From CAYUCJ01 sp049282265 (GTDB lineage: Bacteria; Desulfobacterota; DSM-4660; Desulfatiglandales; Desulfatiglandaceae): a stretch of DNA of 16,047 nucleotides. Shown here piece by piece: positions 8,218 through 13,917 of this stretch. The notes under the pieces are model-generated. The model did no database searches. It was not told the DNA's origin and worked only from the letters and a program-made list of their open reading frames with translations. Position numbers and translations under genes: made by a program. The stretch lies in contig JBAPTR010000080.1 of NCBI GenBank assembly GCA_049282265.1, forward strand, positions 1 to 16,047, given 5' to 3'. Positions within the stretch are counted from its first letter, which is position 1; each line of letters starts with the position of its first letter.

Positions 8218-9021
8218 ATGGTCAAGGCTATCGTAGCAGGCGCGGCAGGTCGGATGGGAAAGCGGATCATCAACATCATCCGGCAGACTCGGGGAATGGC
8301 CCTGGTCGGCGCCTTTGAGCATCCCGAGCACCCCAGTGTCCACAAGGATGCTGGGGAGGAAGCGGGTGTTGGAAATCTGGGTGTAGGTATTGAAGCATCT
8401 TTTGATGCCATTTCGAACAAGGGAGATGTCCTGATCGACTTTACCGCCCCTGAAGGAACCCTGAAAAATCTCCGGGCAGCGGTTTCCAGCGGATTGGCCA
8501 TGGTCATCGGGACGACCGGTCTGAAGGGGGACCAACTGGAGGAGGCCAGGTCCCTTGCGGGAAGAATTCGCTGTGTCATGGCCCCCAACATGAGCGTCGG
8601 GGTCAACGTCATGTTCAAGGTGGCGGGTGAAATGGCGAAACTTTTGGGGAATGAATTCGATATGGAGATTCTCGAGACGCATCACCGTCTCAAGAAAGAC
8701 GCCCCGAGCGGTACAGCCATGCACCTTGCTCAGATCCTTGCCGAGGGGGTAGGCAGGGACCTGGAAAAGGTAGGGATTTATGAAAGACGAGGGCAGATCG
8801 GCGCCCGGACGGATGAGGAAATTGGTATCCAGACATGGCGGGGAGGAGATATCGCCGGTGAACACACCGTCATGTTCGCAGGGATGGGCGAAAGGCTGGA
8901 ATTGATCCACCGTGCCCACAATCGCGATAATTTTGCAAAAGGGGCCGTCCGGGCTGCCCTCTGGGTTGTGGGACAACCTGCCGGGCTTTATGACATGCAG
9001 GATGTCCTGGGGTTGAAGTGA
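8218..9021 (+). CDS. dapB: 4-hydroxy-tetrahydrodipicolinate reductase
   Basis: NAD(P)H-dependent reductase giving tetrahydrodipicolinate. 267 residues. The N-terminal Rossmann motif GAAGRMG is at residues 8-14. The catalytic/substrate motif ETHHRLKKDAPSGTA runs from 153, with H155 and K159 corresponding to E. coli H159 and K163. The C-terminal AHNRDNFAKGAVRAALW is typical. The ATG at 8218 follows AGGAGG (8206-8211) at ideal spacing and 27 bp after the dapA stop. Nothing is missing or fused. Confidence 0.96.
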   Translation: MVKAIVAGAAGRMGKRIINIIRQTRGMALVGAFEHPEHPSVHKDAGEEAGVGNLGVGIEASFDAISNKGDVLIDFTAPEGTLKNLRAAVSSGLAMVIGTTGLKGDQLEEARSLAGRIRCVMAPNMSVGVNVMFKVAGEMAKLLGNEFDMEILETHHRLKKDAPSGTAMHLAQILAEGVGRDLEKVGIYERRGQIGARTDEEIGIQTWRGGDIAGEHTVMFAGMGERLELIHRAHNRDNFAKGAVRAALWVVGQPAGLYDMQDVLGLK

Positions 9022-9027
9022 TTCATC

Positions 9028-9079
9028 CTTTGCGCTCTTTGCGGTGAAAATGGTCAGCCGTCTTCATAACATCATGTTA
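9028..9079. repeat. Short direct repeat and 13-bp palindrome in dapB-dapL gap
   Basis: The 83-bp gap holds CTTTGCG twice (9028-9034 and 9037-9043), followed by GTGAAAA. After these comes a perfect palindrome TAACAT-C-ATGTTA (9067-9079), about 25 bp before the dapL start. Direct repeats of this CTTTGCG/GTGAAA kind look like fragments of dispersed intergenic repeats. That, and any regulatory role of the palindrome, is inference. Confidence 0.3.
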
Positions 9080-9104
9080 CCAAATAGAGAAAGAGAGAGG
9101 GAAA

Positions 9105-10274
9105 ATGGTATTTTTTGAAAAGGCGGAGAGGCTGAAACGGCTTCCGCCTTACTTGTTCAAGGAAATTGATCGAAAAAAGAAGGAGGCCTTGGCCAGAGGG
9201 GTTGATATCATCGACCTGGGAGTAGGGGATCCGGACATCCCCACACCACCGCATATTGTCCAGGCCATGAGGCACGCTGTGGATGACCCGCGCAATCACG
9301 GATACCCCTCATATTCCGGGATGGAATCATTCAGGGAGGGCGTGGCCCGATGGTACAACAGGCGCTTCGGGGTGACCCTTGACCCTTCGACGGAGGTGAT
9401 CTCCCTGATAGGGAGCAAAGAAGGCATAGCGCATTTCCCGCTGGCCTTCATCAATCCGGGGGACATCGCACTTGTCCCGACCCCGGCCTATCCTGTTTAC
9501 CGAATTGCCACGCTCTTCGCCGGAGGCGAACCCTATTTCATGCCGTTGGTCAGGGAGAACCATTTCCTCCCGGATCTGGAGGCCATCCCGGAGGAAGTGG
9601 CGGACCGGGCGAAAGTGATGGTCATCAACTACCCGAACAACCCCACCTCTGCCGTGGCGGACCTGGATTTTTTCAGCAGGGTAGTTGCCTTTGCCGGAAA
9701 ACACCACATTATCGTGTGTCACGATGCCGCCTACACCGAGATGGCGTTCGATGGCTTCAGACCGCCCAGCTTTTTGGAAGCGGAAGGGGCCAAAGAATGC
9801 GGTATCGAGTTTCATTCCCTTTCCAAGACCTATAATATGACGGGCTGGCGTGTTGGTTTCGCGGTGGGCAATGCCGGGGGAATCGCCGGCCTGGGCGCCA
9901 TAAAAAGCAATATCGACTCGGGCATTTTCCAGGCCATCCAGGTGGCGGGTATTGTGGCTCTGGAGGGAGATCAAACCTGTGTCAAAGACATGACCGGGAT
10001 CTACGAGGCTCGCCGTGACCTGATGATCCGTGGTCTGAGGGAAGCGGGGTTGGAAATGATAACGCCCAGGGCGACCTTTTATGTGTGGGTGCATGTGCCG
10101 GAAGGCTATTCCTCGGCGTCTTTTGTCGAGAGGCTGCTGGAAGAGGCCGGGTTGGTCGTGACGCCCGGAAATGGTTTCGGAGAACCGGGGGAAGGCTATT
10201 TCAGGATCGCCCTGACCAAGGACAAGAAGCACCTTTCGGAAGCCATTTCCCGATTGAAGTCGATGAAATTCTAA
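9105..10274 (+). CDS. dapL: LL-diaminopimelate aminotransferase
   Basis: Fold-type-I class I/II aminotransferase of 389 residues. DapL makes LL-DAP directly from tetrahydrodipicolinate and glutamate, replacing DapD, DapC and DapE. The N-terminus (RLPPYLFKEIDRKKKEA) and LGVGDPDIPTPPHIV match the DapL-type subgroup. YPNNPTSA is the Asn motif for PLP, and the Schiff-base lysine is K241 in SLSKTYNMTGWRVGF. The location directly after dapA and dapB, with dapF upstream and no dapD or dapE in view, supports DapL over a generic aspartate aminotransferase. A purine-rich AGAGAGGG ends three bases before the ATG, slightly tight for a ribosome binding site. Specificity is inferred from context. Confidence 0.87.
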   Translation: MVFFEKAERLKRLPPYLFKEIDRKKKEALARGVDIIDLGVGDPDIPTPPHIVQAMRHAVDDPRNHGYPSYSGMESFREGVARWYNRRFGVTLDPSTEVISLIGSKEGIAHFPLAFINPGDIALVPTPAYPVYRIATLFAGGEPYFMPLVRENHFLPDLEAIPEEVADRAKVMVINYPNNPTSAVADLDFFSRVVAFAGKHHIIVCHDAAYTEMAFDGFRPPSFLEAEGAKECGIEFHSLSKTYNMTGWRVGFAVGNAGGIAGLGAIKSNIDSGIFQAIQVAGIVALEGDQTCVKDMTGIYEARRDLMIRGLREAGLEMITPRATFYVWVHVPEGYSSASFVERLLEEAGLVVTPGNGFGEPGEGYFRIALTKDKKHLSEAISRLKSMKF

Positions 10275-10294
10275 CGGCTTGAAGGGCATGCTGC

Positions 10295-10792
10295 ATGATT
10301 GAAACAGCCTATATCGGCATCGGTTCCAACCTCGGGAAACCCCTGGAGAACTGCCTCAAAGCCATCCAGATCATGGATGATATGCAAGGTTGTCGCCTGG
10401 TGGGCCGATCCGAATTTTACAGGACAGAACCTGTGGGGGTGGAAGGGCAGGAATGGTACCTGAACGGGGTGGTTTCCCTTGAAACGGAAAGGGCCCCTGC
10501 GCATCTCCTTCAAGGCCTTATGGCCATTGAAACCGAAATGGGCAGGGTGAGAAAAGAAAAGTGGGAGGCCAGGGTGATCGATCTGGATCTGCTCCTGTAC
10601 GGTGACCTGGTCATTGATGAACCAGGGCTGAAGGTGCCGCATCCCCGGATGCACGAAAGGAAATTTGTCCTGATACCTATTGTCGATCTGAGCCCGAATC
10701 TCCTGCATCCGGTGTTCGGAAGGCGGATGATTGATCTGCTCAAGGATTGCTCCGAAGAGGGGCAGCAGGTGTTACCCGTGGATGGCCAATAA
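10295..10792 (+). CDS. folK: 6-hydroxymethyl-7,8-dihydropterin pyrophosphokinase (HPPK)
   Basis: Folate biosynthesis kinase that transfers pyrophosphate from ATP to hydroxymethyl-dihydropterin. 165 residues, single domain. It begins with the family pattern AYIGIGSNLG. FYRTEPVG is at residues 41-48 and the Mg-binding signature RVIDLDLLLYGD has D96 and D98, matching E. coli D95 and D97. HPRMHERKFVLIPI completes the pterin site. GAAGGG (10281-10286) precedes the ATG. The stop codon is directly followed by the ATG of the next gene. Placement after DAP genes has no obvious metabolic logic and probably reflects operon packing. Confidence 0.94.
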   Translation: MIETAYIGIGSNLGKPLENCLKAIQIMDDMQGCRLVGRSEFYRTEPVGVEGQEWYLNGVVSLETERAPAHLLQGLMAIETEMGRVRKEKWEARVIDLDLLLYGDLVIDEPGLKVPHPRMHERKFVLIPIVDLSPNLLHPVFGRRMIDLLKDCSEEGQQVLPVDGQ

Positions 10793-11038
10793 ATGCGACT
10801 ACTTATTTTCATTTTGCTGGGTTATCTGCTCTACCGGACACTTCGCAGATACCTTAGTCCAAGGCAGACGCTCAGCCGGCCTGAAGAGGGGGGTGCCATA
10901 GACGAGATGGTTCAGGATCCTGTCTGTGAGACCTATGTGCCTGTGAGGGAGGCGGAAAAACGGCTCATCAAGGGCAAGACTTACTACTTTTGCAGTAAAA
11001 AATGCGCAGATGCGTACGAAGAACGATTGAATGAGTGA
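10793..11038 (+). CDS. Membrane-anchored YHS-domain small protein
   Basis: 81-residue protein. Residues 2-14 form a hydrophobic segment (LLIFILLGYLLY) followed by basic residues, giving one short membrane anchor with the C-terminus probably cytoplasmic. Residues 41-78 are a YHS-type domain: DPVCETYVP with C45, then YYFCSKKCADAY with C67 and C71. These thiols can bind a metal such as Fe, Cu or Zn, as in metal-handling YHS and TRASH proteins. The PP0621-like family (N-terminal helix plus DPVC...C...C) fits the architecture. The ATG abuts the folK TAA with no gap and no separate ribosome binding site, so translation probably reinitiates. Molecular function is unknown. Confidence 0.75.
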   Translation: MRLLIFILLGYLLYRTLRRYLSPRQTLSRPEEGGAIDEMVQDPVCETYVPVREAEKRLIKGKTYYFCSKKCADAYEERLNE

Positions 11039-11127
11039 TGACCTTGTAGAAAACGGGTTTATGCCGCAAGCGGCAGCGCATGAGCAACGAAGTGGAGGAG
11101 AACCTGACACTTTTTTTCAGGCCCTTT

Positions 11128-11331
11128 CTAAACACTTGAGAGGATATGGATACCCATTTGGGGTTTAAGGGCATCCATTAGAGGCGCCAGATCTTTTGGA
11201 GAAGTAAACCCCAAATAGTCGGCCATGTCGGAGTTGGGTGCCAAGTGCACTATGAGAAAGGGTCCGAAAAAGACCCTCAGGTCCTCCTCCTGAGCTCCGA
11301 TGAATAAGACGACTTCCTTAGAAGTCCTCAA
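11128..11331 (-). other. Unrecognised 67-codon minus-strand ORF
   Basis: The ORF starts at TTG (11331), has an in-frame stop two codons upstream, and ends in TAG. The translation has protein-like texture: EVVLFIGAQEEDLRVFFGPF, then SDMADYLGFTSPKDLAPLMD. I do not recognise a family. No clear ribosome binding site precedes the TTG, and several hairpins lie inside it. It may be a fragment of a decayed gene rather than a functional one. Confidence 0.22.
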
Positions 11332-11346
11332 CTCTTACATGAACGG

Positions 11347-11371
11347 ACCTTTTGCGATACTATCAAAAGGT
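11347..11371. promoter_or_regulatory. Operator-like dyad upstream of the transaldolase gene
   Basis: ACCTTTTG (11347-11354) and CAAAAGGT (11364-11371) form a perfect 8-bp inverted repeat with a nine-base spacer, 52 bp before the transaldolase ATG. Pairing can extend through GATA/TATC with a two-base bulge. The position suits a repressor site or leader hairpin. The regulator is unknown and no -35/-10 pair is clear. Confidence 0.35.
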
Positions 11372-11423
11372 GAAAACTGGCAATAACGTGTTACCTCAAA
11401 AGGAATATTGAAAGGAGCAGAAA

Positions 11424-12065
11424 ATGAAGTTTTTTATTGATACGGCCAATATAGATGAGATCAAGAAGGCCAACGAGCTGGGCATGGTGGACGGCGTGAC
11501 GACGAATCCTTCACTTGTTGCCAAGGAAGGAAGGGAGTTCAGAGAGCTCCTGGCAGAGATATGCAGTATCGTCAATGGCCCCGTCAGCGCTGAAGTGGTG
11601 AGCGTAGAGGCTGAAGGAATGCTGAGGGAGGCCAGAGACCTGGCCGGGATAGCAGACAATATTGTGGTCAAAGTCCCCTTGATTGAAGAAGGGCTGAAGG
11701 CAGCCAGGGTCCTGAGCAAGGAAGGGATCAAGACCAATGTGACCCTCTGCTTTTCCCCTGTCCAAGCCCTCTTGGCTGCAAAGGCGGGAGCAACCTACGT
11801 GAGCCCCTTTGTGGGCAGGTTGGACGATATCAGCCAGGTCGGCATGGAACTGGTTGATCAGATCGTAACCATTTATGACAACTATGGCTTTGAGACTGAA
11901 GTCATCGTGGCAAGCATTCGAAACCCCACCCATGTGCTGGATGCCGCGCTGATGGGTGCGGATATCGCCACCCTACCCTACAAGGTTATTTCGCAACTCA
12001 TCAAACATCCCTTAACGGATATCGGGCTTGAGAAGTTTCTTGCAGACTGGAAAAAACAGGGATAG
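11424..12065 (+). CDS. Transaldolase of the FSA/TalC (small) family
   Basis: 213-residue class-I aldolase of the small transaldolase subfamily, acting in the cytosolic non-oxidative pentose phosphate pathway. The Schiff-base lysine is K83 in IVVKVPL. DGVTTNPSL, TNVTLCFSP and the C-terminal ADIATLPYKV are family segments. Two residues that separate activities are visible. E57 (SAEVV) stands where fructose-6-phosphate aldolase FsaA has Gln59, and F129 (VSPFVGR) where FsaA has Tyr131. Both are the transaldolase state, so transaldolase is preferred over fructose-6-phosphate aldolase. AAAGGAG stands just before the ATG. The following gene starts two bases after the stop, so the two probably form an operon. 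Confidence 0.9.
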   Translation: MKFFIDTANIDEIKKANELGMVDGVTTNPSLVAKEGREFRELLAEICSIVNGPVSAEVVSVEAEGMLREARDLAGIADNIVVKVPLIEEGLKAARVLSKEGIKTNVTLCFSPVQALLAAKAGATYVSPFVGRLDDISQVGMELVDQIVTIYDNYGFETEVIVASIRNPTHVLDAALMGADIATLPYKVISQLIKHPLTDIGLEKFLADWKKQG

Positions 12066-12067
12066 AA

Positions 12068-12649
12068 ATGCGTCTTAGGAGAAAGTTGGGGTTTGCAGCC
12101 TTGGTTTTCATGCTATCGATTTTCTTTAGCACCCAGGCTTTTTCCGATATCTATCGCTACAAAGACGAGAACGGGGTCTGGCACTTTACCAACGTGAGAA
12201 ATGATAAGCGGTACAGACTTTACATCCGGACTCCCAAGGAGACATCAGCCGCTTATATCAAGAAATACGCAAGTATCATTGACCAGGCCTCTTCACGTTT
12301 CGGGGTTGCCCCTCCGCTGATCAAGGCGATCATCAAGACCGAGTCGGATTTTGATCACAGGGCCGTTTCTCATAGGGGCGCAAAGGGACTCATGCAGCTC
12401 ATGCCGAAGACGGCTGACGCCATGGAGGTGAAGGACCCCTACGACCCGGAGGCAAACATATTCGGAGGAACGCGCTATTTCAGTCAGCTGCTGACACGGT
12501 TCAAGGATGTCAAAAAGGCCCTGGCCGCCTATAATGCAGGCCCTGAAGTGGTGGAAAGGTATCAGGATGTCCCTCCTATTCCCGAGACGAGGGCCTTTGT
12601 TGAAAAGGTCATGAGATATTACCGGCACTATAAAGCCGGAAGCCAATAG
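12068..12649 (+). CDS. Secreted lytic transglycosylase (SLT domain) with N-terminal DUF4124
   Basis: 193 residues. Basic MRLRRK plus a hydrophobic stretch forms a signal peptide, probably cut after AFS (residue 26). DUF4124 follows (DIYRYKDENGVWHFTN). From about residue 63 comes a family-1 lytic transglycosylase domain with the catalytic glutamate E92 in IKTESDFDHRA, then GAKGLMQLMP and AAYNAGPEVV. Such enzymes cleave the MurNAc-GlcNAc bond of periplasmic peptidoglycan, forming the 1,6-anhydro end. There is no lipobox, so the mature protein should be soluble in the periplasm. Its ATG is two bases past the preceding stop. It links loosely to the locus theme, since DAP made by the upstream genes is a peptidoglycan component. 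Confidence 0.9.
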   Translation: MRLRRKLGFAALVFMLSIFFSTQAFSDIYRYKDENGVWHFTNVRNDKRYRLYIRTPKETSAAYIKKYASIIDQASSRFGVAPPLIKAIIKTESDFDHRAVSHRGAKGLMQLMPKTADAMEVKDPYDPEANIFGGTRYFSQLLTRFKDVKKALAAYNAGPEVVERYQDVPPIPETRAFVEKVMRYYRHYKAGSQ

Positions 12650-12685
12650 GCGTTTTCCAGGTACGGAGAAGGAACGACTCAAGAA

Positions 12686-13276
12686 ATGAAAGATAAGCGA
12701 TCGAAAACGCCGGGGTTTCGCGGGGAGGTTCTCAACCTTCCCAACAGCCTGACATTATTCAGAATTGCCTGTATTCCGCTGGTCTTGCTGCTTCTGAACA
12801 TTTCCGGGAAGCCGGGCAGTTTCCTTGCAGCCCTTCTCCTCGCGCTGGCGTTTGTCACGGACATGCTGGACGGTTTTTTCGCCAGGCGCTATGAAGCGGT
12901 CACGACACTCGGAAAGTTTCTTGATCCCCTGGCCGACAAGATCCTGGTATCCGTCACCATGATCATGCTCATTCCGCTCCAGCGAATACCCGTGTGGATG
13001 GTCATCGTGATTATCGCCAGGGAGATGGCGATTACCGGGCTGCGGGGTATCGCCGTAAGTGAAGGTATCGTCATACAGGCGAGCTGGCTGGGCAAATACA
13101 AGACTATTTTTCAATGTGTTGCTCTTGTGGCTCTCTGCCTTCACTATTCTTACTTCCATATCAATTTTCATTGGGTGGGAATGGTTGTCCTGTGGGTTGC
13201 GCTCGCTTTTACTGTGTGGTCCGGATGGGACTATTTCAGCCAGTTCAGCCGGGAAGTCTTCACGAAGAAACCTTAA
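12686..13276 (+). CDS. pgsA: CDP-diacylglycerol-glycerol-3-phosphate 3-phosphatidyltransferase
   Basis: Inner-membrane enzyme that makes phosphatidylglycerophosphate from CDP-diacylglycerol and glycerol-3-phosphate, the entry to phosphatidylglycerol and cardiolipin. 196 residues with several hydrophobic helices. The CDP-alcohol phosphatidyltransferase motif is complete: D59, D62-G63, A66-R67, G76, D80 and D84 with canonical spacing. The N-terminal LNLPNSLTLFRI and the REMAITGLRG segment are typical of PgsA rather than phosphatidylserine synthase. GGAGAAGGA lies about 12 bases upstream of the ATG, a long spacing. The gap to the previous gene is 36 bp. No terminator follows before the tRNA promoter. 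Confidence 0.93.
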   Translation: MKDKRSKTPGFRGEVLNLPNSLTLFRIACIPLVLLLLNISGKPGSFLAALLLALAFVTDMLDGFFARRYEAVTTLGKFLDPLADKILVSVTMIMLIPLQRIPVWMVIVIIAREMAITGLRGIAVSEGIVIQASWLGKYKTIFQCVALVALCLHYSYFHINFHWVGMVVLWVALAFTVWSGWDYFSQFSREVFTKKP

Positions 13277-13283
13277 TTTTCTA

Positions 13284-13311
13284 TTGACAAAGGCTGGCCA
13301 AACTGTAAGAT
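13284..13311 (+). promoter_or_regulatory. Sigma-70-type promoter of the tRNA unit
   Basis: A perfect -35 box TTGACA (13284-13289) and a 16-bp spacer are followed by TAAGAT (13306-13311, four of six matches). The predicted start falls a few bases before the first tRNA base at 13322. The short leader and perfect -35 suit a strongly expressed tRNA promoter. Confidence 0.75.
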
Positions 13312-13321
13312 AACTAATTAC

Positions 13322-13397
13322 GCGGGAATAGCTCAGCTGGTAGAGCCTCACGTTGCCAACGTGATTGTCGCGGGTTCAAATCCCGTTTCCCGCTCCA
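13322..13397 (+). tRNA. tRNA-Gly (anticodon GCC)
   Basis: 76-nt cloverleaf with genome-encoded CCA. The acceptor arms GCGGGAA and TTCCCGC pair fully, with discriminator T. The anticodon stem TCACG/CGTGA encloses a loop with GCC at 13355-13357 (position 34-36). The T-arm contains GGTTCAAATCC. This decodes GGC and GGT glycine codons. Confidence 0.97.
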
Positions 13398-13406
13398 GAA
13401 AATCCA

Positions 13407-13440
13407 AGGCCCACCATGCATCCCCACGCATCATGGGCCT
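13407..13440 (+). repeat. Hairpin in tRNA-Gly trailer
   Basis: AGGCCCA (13407-13413) pairs with TGGGCCT (13434-13440). An inner ATGC/GCAT pairing continues across a 2x2 internal loop, leaving an 8-nt loop. No T-run follows, so it is not a normal terminator. It begins 10 nt past the tRNA-Gly CCA and ends 8 nt before the foldback element. It may guide tRNA 3' processing or weaken read-through. Confidence 0.4.
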
Positions 13441-13448
13441 CCAGTTCC

Positions 13449-13591
13449 AGGAGGCTGTCCGAGAATAGCAATTTTGTTTCAAATCAAGGAATACGAAAAA
13501 AATTACCGCAGGCATATAGTTAATATTCCGAGGATAATTTTTTGAGCATGACGAAGGGTTGAGGCAAAAGGGCATTCTCGGACAGCCTCCT
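13449..13591. mobile_element. MITE-like 143-bp foldback element between tRNA genes
   Basis: Perfect 18-bp terminal inverted repeats, AGGAGGCTGTCCGAGAAT (13449-13466) and its exact reverse complement (13574-13591), flank an AT-rich core without coding potential. The symmetry continues imperfectly inward: AAAAAATTA near the left matches TAATTTTTT near the right, and the centre reads GGCATAT..ATATTCC. The whole element could therefore fold as one long hairpin. If the ends are read as GAGGCTGTCC, the flanks CCAG and CTAG may be a degenerate 4-bp target duplication. The size, termini and lack of an ORF fit a MITE mobilised by an IS elsewhere. The parent family cannot be named from here. Confidence 0.7.
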
Positions 13592-13593
13592 AG

Positions 13594-13669
13594 GGCGGCA
13601 TAGCCAAGAGGCTAAGGCAGCGGTCTGCAAAACCGTTATTCACCGGTTCGACTCCGGTTGCCGCCTCCA
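13594..13669 (+). tRNA. tRNA-Cys (anticodon GCA)
   Basis: 76-nt cloverleaf with encoded CCA. The acceptor GGCGGCA pairs with TGCCGCC, discriminator T. The anticodon stem CGGT/ACCG encloses GCA at 13627-13629. The T-arm contains GGTTCGACTCC. The gene begins only two bases after the foldback element and has no promoter of its own in sight, so it probably depends on read-through from the tRNA-Gly promoter. Confidence 0.97.
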
Positions 13670-13676
13670 TTCCTCC

Positions 13677-13711
13677 AATGGGTGAGCAAAACAACATGCT
13701 CACCCATTTTT
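13677..13711 (+). terminator. Intrinsic terminator of the tRNA unit
   Basis: AATGGGTGAGCA (13677-13688) and TGCTCACCCATT (13697-13708) make a perfect 12-bp stem with an 8-nt A-rich loop. The T-run TTTT spans 13708-13711. It starts 8 nt after the tRNA-Cys CCA, the usual terminator distance. The nearly symmetrical stem may also act in reverse. Confidence 0.8.
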
Positions 13712-13917
13712 GCAACATAAAAGACCTGGCCCCTTGTCCTTCACATCTAGGGCAATTGTTAGAATCCTGCCTTTCCAAAACCCCGCCTCGCCCGAACCAA
13801 ATGCGGATACAGGGATTGGATTCCTGCTTGCTTCTTCTCCTCAGGAGGAGTAATTTGTGGCAAATAGCGATTTGTAGAGTTTTCTTCACGATCGAGAATC
13901 AAGAAAGGAGGGGCGTG

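Larger units (their letters stand above)
11039..11423. other. 385-bp dyad-rich intergenic region
   Basis: No convincing gene is present. Inverted repeats read directly are 11062-11067/11070-11075 (TGCCGC/GCGGCA), 11146-11155/11169-11178 (one mismatch), 11156-11167/11205-11216 (12 bp perfect), 11259-11264/11272-11277 (AGGGTC/GACCCT), 11276-11281/11289-11294 (CTCAGG/CCTGAG), 11311-11316/11321-11326 (GACTTC/GAAGTC) and 11347-11354/11364-11371. None is followed by a good T-run on the + strand. A 67-codon minus-strand ORF (11128-11331, TTG start) spans the centre. The gap could be a structured RNA, a decayed gene or a repeat remnant. Confidence 0.5.

Noticed and set aside
9105..10274. Calling dapL a plain aspartate aminotransferase
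   Set aside because: The N-terminal signature and the place between dapB and folK, with no dapD or dapE nearby, favour LL-DAP aminotransferase; kept with slightly lower confidence.
9327..10289. 320-codon minus-strand ORF
   Set aside because: Shadow of dapL on the opposite strand; its translation shows no recognisable domain, whereas dapL has complete motifs.
11103..11120. CCTGA/TCAGG with T-run as terminator for the folK-YHS unit
   Set aside because: The T-run lies in the loop, not after a stem of only 5 bp, so it is unlike an intrinsic terminator.
13348..13575. Minus-strand ORF ending ETGFEPATITLAT
   Set aside because: Antisense of tRNA-Gly and of the foldback element; no ribosome binding site or domain.
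13590..13889. Minus-strand ORF with ATGVEPVNNGFADRC
   Set aside because: This is the well-known antisense translation of a tRNA gene (tRNA-Cys), a frequent false gene call.
13678..13917. N-terminal extension of the DJ-1/PfpI gene to an ATG at 13678
   Set aside because: It runs through the tRNA terminator stem and an intergenic stretch; the ATG at 13918 has its own ribosome binding site and aligns with family starts.
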